Shown here piece by piece: positions 47,949-55,402 of a DNA stretch of 64,000 bases (its first letter is position 1; each line of letters starts with the position of its first letter). Location of the stretch: NCBI GenBank assembly GCA_965228695.1, contig CBDDIB010000002.1, positions 2,728,001-2,792,000 on the forward strand, read 5' to 3'. The DNA comes from JAJFJD01 sp965228695 (GTDB lineage: Bacteria; Pseudomonadota; Alphaproteobacteria; UBA8366). A program made the position numbers and the translations under genes. The notes under the pieces were generated by a model. The model saw nothing but the letters and a program-made list of their open reading frames with translations. It made no database searches and was not told where the DNA came from.

Positions 47949-47989
47949 TTCAAAACTCCTTGAAAGTTTGATGTGCCGCCCGGTGCGCC

Positions 47990-48763
47990 TCAGGCGGTCT
48001 TCACCACGATGTCGTGCAAGATGTCTCCAGCGTGCGCCATATGGTCGGAGGCGTTGGAGAGGTGACGGTAGACTTCCCGCCGTTTTAACGCCTCCATGAC
48101 GAAGGAGAGCCCCCTCACGACTGCGGTGCACTCCTGTTGCTCCATTGGCTCGAGCAACGGCGCCAGGTCGTCTCCCGGCTCCTTGCGCCGCATCATGAGA
48201 TCCTGAGCATAATGTTCCGGGTCAAACAGCTCGGCGATCGCCCTGCGATAGACCTTTTCGGCTCGGCGCTCGGTCTTGCGGACAGCGGCCGCCTCGCGCT
48301 CCGCTTCCGGCAGGTTCGTCTTCACTTTCCCGAAGCCCGCTTGCAGTGCTTTCGCGCCCTGATGAAGCAACTTGGCCAACTCGAGCATGTGCCTGTCGGG
48401 CTCGACGCCAAGAACCTCCATCTCGCGCACCGTGGTTTTGGCGTAGTTGAGTCCCTCGTCAATGGCCGTTATCGCCCGGTAGATGTCCTCGCGGTCGAAG
48501 GGCGTCGAAAAAGACCGGTTGAGCACGTCGATGTTTCTAGCCTTTAGTTTGTCGCCTTCGTGCTCGATCCGCCGCACTTCCTTCGCCTTGGCAGCGTCCC
48601 CGGTCTCCATGAAAGCGACGAAGACATCCATCCCGGACACGACCAGACTGCATTGGTCATTGAGCAGCCGATGAAAGTCGGGCATGCGAGGAAACATTGC
48701 GTTCAGAAGTCTTGAGAACCGCGATTCGGATTCGCTCGCCATCGCGCCTGCGTCGTTCGTCAT
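47990..48763 (-). CDS. DUF47 (PhoU-like) phosphate transport regulator
   Basis: This 257-residue all-helical protein has LFPRMPDFHRLL-type N-terminal pattern and repeated E-x3-D metal-binding helices (RRIEHEGDKL, AITAIDEGLNYAKTT). DUF47 proteins are PhoU relatives that are commonly encoded beside PiT transporters and affect their activity. Here the PiT gene is 37 bases upstream and PPK2 41 bases downstream. The metal-binding fold is family knowledge; the role here is inferred. Confidence 0.9.
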   Translation of the reverse strand: MTNDAGAMASESESRFSRLLNAMFPRMPDFHRLLNDQCSLVVSGMDVFVAFMETGDAAKAKEVRRIEHEGDKLKARNIDVLNRSFSTPFDREDIYRAITAIDEGLNYAKTTVREMEVLGVEPDRHMLELAKLLHQGAKALQAGFGKVKTNLPEAEREAAAVRKTERRAEKVYRRAIAELFDPEHYAQDLMMRRKEPGDDLAPLLEPMEQQECTAVVRGLSFVMEALKRREVYRHLSNASDHMAHAGDILHDIVVKTA

Positions 48764-48800
48764 CTCATCTTCCTTTTCCCATCACGCGCCAGCCTTCTGC

Positions 48801-49841
48801 CTAGACGATGCCGGACAGCATTTGGATTAGGAGGTAAATCCCGATCGATACGACGGCGGCCCCCGGCATAGTGATGAGCCATGTGCCGACGATCTCCTTG
48901 GCTGTGCCCCAACGGACCGACTTTGGCCGTTCCGAGGCGCCGATGCCCATGATGGAAGTGCTGACCACCTGAGTAGTCGAGACCGGGCCCCCGATGGCGG
49001 ATGCGGTTAGGATTACACCGGCCGATGTCAGTTGGGCATCCAAGGCGTGTATGGGACGTACCTTGTAGATGCCGAAACCCAGCGTCCGCACGATCCGCCA
49101 GCCGCCCGCAAGCGTGCCCAGGGTGATTGCTGTCGCGCTGGCGACGATAACCCACAACGGCACATAGAACTCGGCGTTTACGCCGCCCAGCACGAGTAAC
49201 ATGGCAATGATGCCCATACCTTTTTGCGCGTCGTTTGTGCCGTGGGAGAAGGCAAGCGCCGCCGTGGTTAGCCATTGAAATCCACGAAGATATTGGTTGG
49301 CGGTAGGAGGCGCACCGCGTAAAGCAAGGCTCATTATCCGATGGATCACCCAGCCGAATAGGAATCCAAGCACCGGAGAGATGAGCAGCGCGCCCAAAAC
49401 CTTGGTGACGCCGGTCAGTTGGCCGGTGGCCGCTGCGGCAAAACCCCAGACGACGTGCTCCGGCCCTGCGGCGACAGCGACGGCGCCGACGAGGCCACCA
49501 ACGAGCGCCTGAGACGACGACGCCGGCAGACCGAGCCACCAGGTAAGCAAGTTCCATGCGATGGCGCCCGCGAGCCCGGCCAGTACCACCGTCAATGACG
49601 CGATGGTCTCAAGGTCGGTCACGTCAACGAAATTGCCGATCGTGTTGGCGACCGCCGTGCCGCCGAGGATGGGCCCGAGAAAGGTGAAGAACGAGACGAG
49701 GACGGCTGCCTGGATCGGCGTTGTGGCCCGCGACGCCACAATTGTTGCCAGCATGTTAGCGGCGTCCTGCAGACCGTTGGTGTAGTCGAATACGAGAACG
49801 ATTAGCACGCCGGCGATCATGAGCGCCATGATGCCGGTCAT
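48801..49841 (-). CDS. Low-affinity inorganic phosphate transporter (PiT family)
   Basis: This 346-residue protein has about ten transmembrane helices and the two PiT half-signatures: TNGLQDAANMLAT in the N half and FSHGTNDAQKGMG in the C half. PiT proteins move metal-phosphate complexes with protons, so they also bring in divalent metals. Pairing with DUF47 and polyphosphate kinase suggests uptake feeding polyphosphate storage. Its ends are separated from the CHAD gene by 63 bases. Confidence 0.93.
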   Translation of the reverse strand: MTGIMALMIAGVLIVLVFDYTNGLQDAANMLATIVASRATTPIQAAVLVSFFTFLGPILGGTAVANTIGNFVDVTDLETIASLTVVLAGLAGAIAWNLLTWWLGLPASSSQALVGGLVGAVAVAAGPEHVVWGFAAAATGQLTGVTKVLGALLISPVLGFLFGWVIHRIMSLALRGAPPTANQYLRGFQWLTTAALAFSHGTNDAQKGMGIIAMLLVLGGVNAEFYVPLWVIVASATAITLGTLAGGWRIVRTLGFGIYKVRPIHALDAQLTSAGVILTASAIGGPVSTTQVVSTSIMGIGASERPKSVRWGTAKEIVGTWLITMPGAAVVSIGIYLLIQMLSGIV

Positions 49842-49904
49842 CGGTTTGTCAGCGGTGTCGAATGGACCGAACGGGTCGTGCCGTATCCCATCATCTCCGG
49901 AATC

Positions 49905-51461
49905 TCATGCGCCACGCCAAAACGGCTTGGTGCGCAGGAACGCCGCCATGTCTTTGACGAGGCTCTGCCTGGCCGCGATAGCAGCGTGGCGGTGCCAGCC
50001 GACGATGAGGCCGCCGGCATAGACCGAGGTTTGGGATGCCTGGTTTTTGGCGGCGCCGGCCAATTCCCGGACAAGCGTGTCCGCGGTGGCGACATCGTTA
50101 AGATATCCGAGACCATTTTGAAGACCGGCGAGATGCTTTCCGTATGCTTTAACCTGCTTTTTTTTGTAGAGACTTTCGAAAAAATCCACCGCATAACGCA
50201 GTTTTTTTACAGCGAGTCGCAGTTCATGAAGAGCATCCTCGGACATATTTTCAATATCCCGCCCTCGCTTTCGAACGTTCCGATCTCGCTTCCGCAGCAG
50301 CTTAACGCAATGGTCGCCGATGGGATCGAGAAGGCGTGTTGTACGTTCCGTGACCGACTGATCACGCCAAGCTTGACTGGACAGCCAGGCGCTGAGGCGC
50401 AACAGGAACTCCGTGTACCGCTCCGTTTCGATCGCATCGCGAGCGCGCTGGCGGCTTTTCTGTCTTGCCTGCTCCACCGCCGCCATCAGGGCGTCGAAGC
50501 CTGGATCCTCACCGTAGAGCCGCACCACAGGCACCACGAATTCATCGGCAAAGACATCCCATGCACGCGCCGCCGATAGCTCAGCCGTCAGCCATTTCGC
50601 TTCGGCGACGGCCCAACCATATTGGTCGCTAGGAAGAGATGACTTAAAGAGCCGCAAGGCAGCCCGCAGCCGTCTTAGGGCGACACGCATCTGGTGAACG
50701 CCTTCGGCATCATCGGTCATCAAAACGACGGCTTCGTTTGCCCGCAGATGATCCAGGCAATGCTGGACCAGTTCGGTCAGAACCTGTTCGATGGTTGCGT
50801 CTTTGTTGAGACTGAGTTTGATGGACTTTCGGGGTTGGAGCTCGTCCTGGGTCAGAAGCGCGTAGCCGCGCGAGGCTTTGCTCATAGTGGCAAGCCGGAA
50901 GGGGATCACCTGGCGAATCTCGGAGGCCAACTCGAAAAGCCGTTCGGGCGCGCCGCTTTTGAGTTCCAGTTCGAATTCGCGGATCGGTTCGGAGACATCG
51001 CCAGCTACGACCTCGCCGACGTCGAGGTCGAAGGACGCCGTGCTGCCGTCGTCGAATTTGAGCGTTCGCGATCTCCGTTGAACGTCCGTGCGAAAAACCG
51101 GTTGCAGACGCTCCACACCGGCGTGCCGTATCAGCCGACGAAGGTTTTTGTTTTCGATGACGGAAATGGCGGGATCTTGGCTCGGGACCGGACCTTCCCA
51201 TTCTATCCGCACGGGAATGCCACCCAATTTTTTGTGCGTCTGTTTCACACACTGCACGTAGGCGCGGCCGACCTTGCGTACCCTCAGTGACAGACCTTGC
51301 CGACGCAGGTCATGATCCGGCGTGTCGAAATAGACCGTCGCGAACTTTCTCGATCGTGCCCGTCCGACCCCCCGTTTCTTGACGGCTGGAAGGTCTCTGA
51401 TGCGGTCGAGTTGCTCCGGCTGAACTGTGGCCTTTAGCTCTATCTCGCGGTTCTTTGGCAT
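49905..51461 (-). CDS. CYTH-CHAD domain protein (triphosphatase/polyphosphate binding)
   Basis: ATG 51461 begins the CYTH domain (EIELKA, the ExExK triphosphate motif, within ten residues) and gives 518 residues. CYTH spans about 1-205, CHAD about 220-518 with VHQMRVALRRLRAALR and HELRLAVKKLRYAVDFF, the Lys/Arg/His helices that bind polyphosphate. CYTH hydrolyses inorganic triphosphate in related enzymes; CHAD targets proteins to polyphosphate granules. It opens the phosphate part of the operon. Confidence 0.92.
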   Translation of the reverse strand: MPKNREIELKATVQPEQLDRIRDLPAVKKRGVGRARSRKFATVYFDTPDHDLRRQGLSLRVRKVGRAYVQCVKQTHKKLGGIPVRIEWEGPVPSQDPAISVIENKNLRRLIRHAGVERLQPVFRTDVQRRSRTLKFDDGSTASFDLDVGEVVAGDVSEPIREFELELKSGAPERLFELASEIRQVIPFRLATMSKASRGYALLTQDELQPRKSIKLSLNKDATIEQVLTELVQHCLDHLRANEAVVLMTDDAEGVHQMRVALRRLRAALRLFKSSLPSDQYGWAVAEAKWLTAELSAARAWDVFADEFVVPVVRLYGEDPGFDALMAAVEQARQKSRQRARDAIETERYTEFLLRLSAWLSSQAWRDQSVTERTTRLLDPIGDHCVKLLRKRDRNVRKRGRDIENMSEDALHELRLAVKKLRYAVDFFESLYKKKQVKAYGKHLAGLQNGLGYLNDVATADTLVRELAGAAKNQASQTSVYAGGLIVGWHRHAAIAARQSLVKDMAAFLRTKPFWRGA

Positions 51462-51530
51462 TTTTCTATCCTGATCCCGCACGCAGCTGCCTTGTGCCTA
51501 TAAGCCGGTCGGGATGTCGCGGTTAAACCG

Positions 51531-51740
51531 TCATTCCGCCGCAATGAGAAAACGGCGTTCACCTTCTTCTTCCAATGGCGACGAAGTCGCTTCAGCGTGG
51601 GCTATCGTGTCTCTTAGCCTTCGCGCTTCTTCGCAGTGCCCAAGCCCGCGTTTTTCGAGTTTCGCCAGCTTGTCCTTGAAAACCGGTATGTATGTCGTGA
51701 TCATCCGGCCATTCTTTCGTTCAGTCTGCACTTTGGACAT
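51531..51740 (-). CDS. Small conserved-looking protein, unknown function
   Basis: AAGGAGC lies six bases before ATG 51740; the product has 69 residues, MSKVQTERKNGRMITTYIP at its start, followed by an amphipathic basic-acidic helix with a single Cys. The strong ribosome binding site and the promoter-like site at 51835-51860 support a real gene. It is the first gene of the CYTH-CHAD/PiT/PPK2 operon. Possible roles include a regulator or DNA-binding peptide; no family is recognised. Confidence 0.65.
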   Translation of the reverse strand: MSKVQTERKNGRMITTYIPVFKDKLAKLEKRGLGHCEEARRLRDTIAHAEATSSPLEEEGERRFLIAAE

Positions 51741-51834
51741 TCCGTGCTCCTTAAATATCGGGTTGGCGGCCAGTTTTATGGCTTCGTGACGGTGTTACAG
51801 ACGCTCGGCGTCACAGAGCCCTATTGTCTTTAAT

Positions 51835-51860
51835 GACGGCCAGCGGGGAGTTTCGTTACA
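51835..51860 (-). promoter_or_regulatory. ECF-type promoter candidate for the polyphosphate operon
   Basis: On the minus strand TGTAACG (51860-51854), 15-base spacer, CGTC (51838-51835). It points at the small gene at 51740, 95 bases downstream, and so at the whole polyphosphate operon. Confidence 0.7.
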
Positions 51861-51881
51861 GGTCGATGACAGTCATTGACC

Positions 51882-51901
51882 AATTAAACCGGCTTCGCCG
51901 G
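51882..51901 (-). terminator. Terminator after cfa
   Basis: On the minus strand CCGGC-GAA-GCCGG (51901-51889) is followed by TTTAATT. It lies downstream of the cfa stop and just upstream of the promoter-like site at 51835-51860. Confidence 0.65.
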
Positions 51902-51965
51902 CGAATGCCTCTGGCGGCATGGAGAACTGTGACGTGACCACCGATATCGAGCGAACGAATGGTTT

Positions 51966-53201
51966 CTACGCTGCGGTGGTAACCAACTCGTCCCGTGTTT
52001 CGTGGGCGATCAGATAGTCGCGGGTAAGCGGCACCGCGTCCTGTTTTTTGGCAACTTGGATTTGGAAGACGACATGACCGTTGTGCCGGAAAGCTACTTC
52101 GCTGGCGACGAGATAGAAGCGCCACATGCGGCAGAACCGTTCGTCATAGAGTTCGCGTGCGTGGTCCACGTTGGCTTCGAATCGCTGGCGCCAGGCCTTC
52201 AATGTTTCCGCGTAATGCAGCCTTAGAACCTCGACGTCGGTGACATAGAGACCGGACCGTTCGACAATGGCGAGGACTTCCGATAGCGCCGGGCTGTAGC
52301 CGCCGGGAAAGATGTACTTGGCGATCCAGGGGTTGGCCGCGCCAGGACCATCGGCCCGGCCGATGGTATGCAGCAGTGCTATCCCGTCATCGGAAAGGCG
52401 GTCGCGCAGCACGTCGAAAAACTCCGGATAGTGGGGTACTCCGACATGCTCGAACATACCCACCGACACGATCCGGTCGAAGCTGTCGGAAACCTTCCGA
52501 TAATCTTGAAGACGGAACTGGGCCCGACCGGCAAGTCCAGCGGCGGCGGCGCGCTCTTCGGCGATCCGATGCTGTTCCCGCGACAGCGTGACGCCGATTA
52601 CCCGAACGCCATGCTCGTTCACCAGATGAAGCCCAAGTCCTCCCCAGCCGCAGCCGATATCGAGGACGCGTTGGCCCGGCTCCAGGAGAAGCTTGGTGGC
52701 AATGAGCGCTTTCTTGTTTTCCTGGGCAGCCTCCAGACTGTCGTCCGGATTCCGGAAATAAGCGCAGGAATATTGACGGTCGGCGTCCAAGAACAGGTCA
52801 TAGAGCGCCCCCGATAGGTCGTAATGATGTGCCACATTGCGCTGAGCCCGCTCGGCTGGATTGAACTGCGCGAGTCTCCGGTAGAGCCACCGGAAGCGTG
52901 CTAGCCAGCGATAGTGCCACACGTCGGGTTGGTGAGCTAAATTGACCACAAGCAGCTCGATTAGGCCGCAAAGATCGTCCTCATCGACGGTGAGTGTCCC
53001 GTCCGTATAGGCCTCACCGAGTGCGAGGTCGGGATTGATCAGGAGCTTGCGTGATAGCGACCGCGCATGAAACCGGACGATTACTGGCGACGATGTCGCA
53101 TCACCATAACGCGCCGCTCGCCCATCGGGGTAAACGACGATCAAGGCTCCTTTCTTGATCAGGCGTTTTAGAAAAACAGACAGCAATTTGGCCCACATCA
53201 T
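51966..53201 (-). CDS. cfa: Cyclopropane-fatty-acyl-phospholipid synthase
   Basis: This 411-residue enzyme has SAM-binding motif LDIGCGWGGLGLHL, the Cfa-typical AHHYDLSGALYDLFLD and SVGMFEHVG, and a C-terminal YLVASEVAFRHNGHVVFQIQ. It adds a methylene bridge to unsaturated phospholipid acyl chains, protecting membranes in acid, solvent or stationary conditions. A promoter-like site of the shared type lies at 53326-53351, opposite the sigma gene. Being beside a stress sigma factor fits this role. Confidence 0.94.
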   Translation of the reverse strand: MMWAKLLSVFLKRLIKKGALIVVYPDGRAARYGDATSSPVIVRFHARSLSRKLLINPDLALGEAYTDGTLTVDEDDLCGLIELLVVNLAHQPDVWHYRWLARFRWLYRRLAQFNPAERAQRNVAHHYDLSGALYDLFLDADRQYSCAYFRNPDDSLEAAQENKKALIATKLLLEPGQRVLDIGCGWGGLGLHLVNEHGVRVIGVTLSREQHRIAEERAAAAGLAGRAQFRLQDYRKVSDSFDRIVSVGMFEHVGVPHYPEFFDVLRDRLSDDGIALLHTIGRADGPGAANPWIAKYIFPGGYSPALSEVLAIVERSGLYVTDVEVLRLHYAETLKAWRQRFEANVDHARELYDERFCRMWRFYLVASEVAFRHNGHVVFQIQVAKKQDAVPLTRDYLIAHETRDELVTTAA

Positions 53202-53325
53202 CTTTTCCCGCCTTTGCGACCTTTAGGTCTTTACAAGGATTACTTCCTCGAACTATTTGATCTTCAGCTTCGGCGTCGAAGCTGAATCACTGGCACTTGT
53301 TCGCCCCTTGGGTGACCGCTCTAGA

Positions 53326-53351
53326 GACGACGAACTGGGCCGTTCGTTACA
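53326..53351 (-). promoter_or_regulatory. ECF-type promoter candidate for cfa
   Basis: On the minus strand TGTAACG (53351-53345), 15-base spacer, CGTC (53329-53326). The cfa ATG lies 125 bases downstream. It lies in the 275-base gap between cfa and the divergent sigma gene. The gap also holds CTCAG-TCGG-CTGAG at 53404-53417. Confidence 0.7.
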
Positions 53352-53476
53352 GTCCTATGACCTAGCTCGGAGCGCTCGACCGTGAGATAAGCGGGATAGA
53401 AGCCTCAGTCGGCTGAGAGATCGGGAAATCGGCAAACCGAATGCGGTGGAGCCCAGGACAGGCGCCGGGAGTTGAC

Positions 53477-54091
53477 ATGACGGACGATGACGATAGCAAA
53501 ACGCCAAGCGACGCCGTGCATGCCGTCATGGTCGAAATCCATCAGGATTTTCTGCGCTTCCTCACCCGCCGGCTCGGTAATGAGGATGAGGCCGCCGACG
53601 TTCTGCACGATTTCTACGTTAAGGTGCTCACGCGGATCGGAGACGTTCGTGAGACCGAAAAGCTTCGAGCCTGGATGCGCCGCGTGCTTCAGACAAGCTT
53701 GGTCGACTATTACCGAGCGCAGGGCAAAAAACGCCAAGCGGAGAAGGAGCATCACTATCTCGAATCGGTGCGTCTGACGGGCGATGGCAAAGACGATCTG
53801 GATCTCATCGTCTGCATGTGCCTCTACAAGCTCCTGCCTACCCTGAAGTCAGAATATGCCGACGTTTTGTGGCGCGCCGACCTGGTCGGTGAATCCCGTG
53901 AAAGCATTTCCGATGCGCTAGGCATCAGCGAGAGCAATCTTCGCGTCCGCCTGCATCGGGCCCGCCAAGCTCTACGGCAGCGGCTGGAAGAGACCTGTCG
54001 CACTTGCCCGATCCATGGCTATTTGGATTGCGACTGCGACTATGGCGCGCATCTGCGCACCCAAATCGGACAAGACACGACCGAACTGTAA
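53477..54091 (+). CDS. ECF-type RNA polymerase sigma factor with Cys-rich tail
   Basis: ATG 53477 gives 204 residues. Region 2 includes FLRFLTRRLGNEDEAADVLHDFYVKVL and region 4 SNLRVRLHRARQALRQRL. The tail CRTCPIHGYLDCDC is Cys/His-rich, like CorE-type metal-responsive factors and the sigma factor at 40065. No anti-sigma is seen nearby. Promoter-like sites with TGTAACG-N15-CGTC flank the gene: one for cfa upstream, another overlapping its own stop codon for the phasin operon. It is the best candidate to recognise these sites. Confidence 0.85.
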   Translation: MTDDDDSKTPSDAVHAVMVEIHQDFLRFLTRRLGNEDEAADVLHDFYVKVLTRIGDVRETEKLRAWMRRVLQTSLVDYYRAQGKKRQAEKEHHYLESVRLTGDGKDDLDLIVCMCLYKLLPTLKSEYADVLWRADLVGESRESISDALGISESNLRVRLHRARQALRQRLEETCRTCPIHGYLDCDCDYGAHLRTQIGQDTTEL

Positions 54092-54112
54092 CGGAGGCCC
54101 TTTCGGACCGTC
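54087..54112 (+). promoter_or_regulatory. ECF-type promoter candidate for the phasin-metal operon
   Basis: TGTAACG (54087-54093) overlaps the sigma factor stop codon, then 15 bases, then CGTC (54109-54112). The phasin GTG lies 94 bases downstream. Confidence 0.7.
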
Positions 54113-54205
54113 TATCTGGTCGTCAGCTCGGAAAGGCCGGCACACCATGCGTGCCGCTCCGAGCCGCCAATATTCGACCTGATTAACTGTCCAAAGGAGT
54201 CGACC

Positions 54206-54751
54206 GTGCCAGACACACCCTCATCAGAAATGCTTAGTCCCGCCGTGCTGCGCTTCCGGGGACTTGACCTTGAAGCCATGACAGCCCTGCAAATGCGCAA
54301 CATCGATGCGATCCGGCGCATGGCGAATCTAATGTTCGACAGCACCCAGGCGATCACCGAGCGCCAAGCCGCGTTCTTCAAGGCAAGTGCCGACCAGATG
54401 GGCGGAGCGTTCGAGAGCGAGGACGGTCTATCGGATCCGAAAGCAATCTTCGACCGCCAGACCGAGGCCTATCGTGAATTGTTCGGCGCGCTTGCCACTC
54501 ATGCTGGCGAACTCGCTGATATTACTTCCAAATGCTGTGCCAGCTTGGTGGAGGAGGCGACTGGGAACATGATTGACCTTCCCATGCATGAAAGGCGCGC
54601 GCAACAGCCGGCGAAGAAAGCTGGATGCTGCTGCGGTCCTAGCAAGGAAGCATCCGGTAACAAGGTTGATCGTCCCACTGCGAAGAGCCGTACGAAACAG
54701 CCTGCGAAAGAAAGTCTCGCAGCTTCGAAGGCGATCACGGTAAAAAATTAG
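54206..54751 (+). CDS. Phasin-family protein with Cys-rich linker
   Basis: AAAGGAG precedes GTG 54206. The 181-residue protein has a Phasin_2-like helical region (about 30-110: QMRNIDAIRRMANLMFDSTQAITERQ-type pattern) that coats polyhydroxyalkanoate granules. The C-terminal part is Lys-rich with GCCCGP around residue 137, unusual for phasins and possibly metal binding. It opens the operon that runs through a YHS protein and a P1B ATPase. Confidence 0.78.
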   Translation: MPDTPSSEMLSPAVLRFRGLDLEAMTALQMRNIDAIRRMANLMFDSTQAITERQAAFFKASADQMGGAFESEDGLSDPKAIFDRQTEAYRELFGALATHAGELADITSKCCASLVEEATGNMIDLPMHERRAQQPAKKAGCCCGPSKEASGNKVDRPTAKSRTKQPAKESLAASKAITVKN

Positions 54752-54765
54752 CAGCGGACAGGGTT

Positions 54766-55119
54766 ATGAGCGCGCTTTTTTACTTCCTAGTTTGGGCGGT
54801 GATCATCTTTGTGATGATGCGTTTTGGCTGCGGCGCCCATGTCATGGGACACAGCCACGGCAAGGCCAAGCACGGTGACGGCGGCGCAAAAGAGTCGGGA
54901 GAATCCGCGGGTTTGCGGTGGATTCCGCCGGCAAAGGACCTCGACCCCGTTTGCGGTAAGACTGTCAGCACCGACGCAGCGAAGCCCAGCGTGCACGACG
55001 GCAGCGTCTATTACTTTTGCTCACGCGAATGCCGCGAAATCTTCGAGGCCGCGCCTGAGCAATATGTGAGACACGGCGCCGAGAGCCCACCGCCTCAACT
55101 GGAGAACCGTCATGTCTGA
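54766..55119 (+). CDS. Membrane-anchored YHS-domain protein
   Basis: ATG 54766 gives 117 residues. One transmembrane helix (about 4-20) is followed by a His-rich stretch (GHSHGKAKHGDGG) and a YHS domain with DPVCGKTV and YYFCSRECREIF. YHS domains bind copper or other soft metals and often deliver them to P-type ATPases. It lies two genes upstream of such an ATPase, 14 bases after the phasin. Confidence 0.85.
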   Translation: MSALFYFLVWAVIIFVMMRFGCGAHVMGHSHGKAKHGDGGAKESGESAGLRWIPPAKDLDPVCGKTVSTDAAKPSVHDGSVYYFCSRECREIFEAAPEQYVRHGAESPPPQLENRHV

Positions 55120-55392
55120 TGCCAAAGCCTCTTCGATGACGGCATTGTCAGCCCGCCGAGCAACAACCGGCGCTACCACCAGATCGCCAACCACGACGAT
55201 CTCGCCGCCTATCTCGACCCTGAAACTTGGCAGGAGCAGGCGGTCCACCATGATGGCTCCTGGCGGCCTTGCTGGCAGGGCTGGCTCGCCGATCACTCGG
55301 GCGAGCCCGTCACGCCTCCGCCCATGGGCGCGCGGCGCAAGGGCTATCGGGTCCTTGGGGACGCGCCCGGCGCCTATGTGTTGATGCAATGA
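55120..55392 (+). pseudogene. 3' remnant of a class I PHA synthase gene (phaC)
   Basis: The open frame without a start codon encodes about 90 residues: DGIVSPPSNNRR, DPETWQEQAVHHDGSWRPCWQGWLA, HSGEPVTPPPMGA and DAPGAYVLMQ before TGA 55390. Each piece fits the C-terminal end of polyhydroxyalkanoate synthases, after the catalytic His-containing region. The rest of the gene, including the Cys nucleophile, is missing. An upstream stop at 55117 closes the frame. It shows that this locus once held a PHB synthase next to its phasin. Confidence 0.8.
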
Positions 55393-55402
55393 AGGATGGA
55401 GT

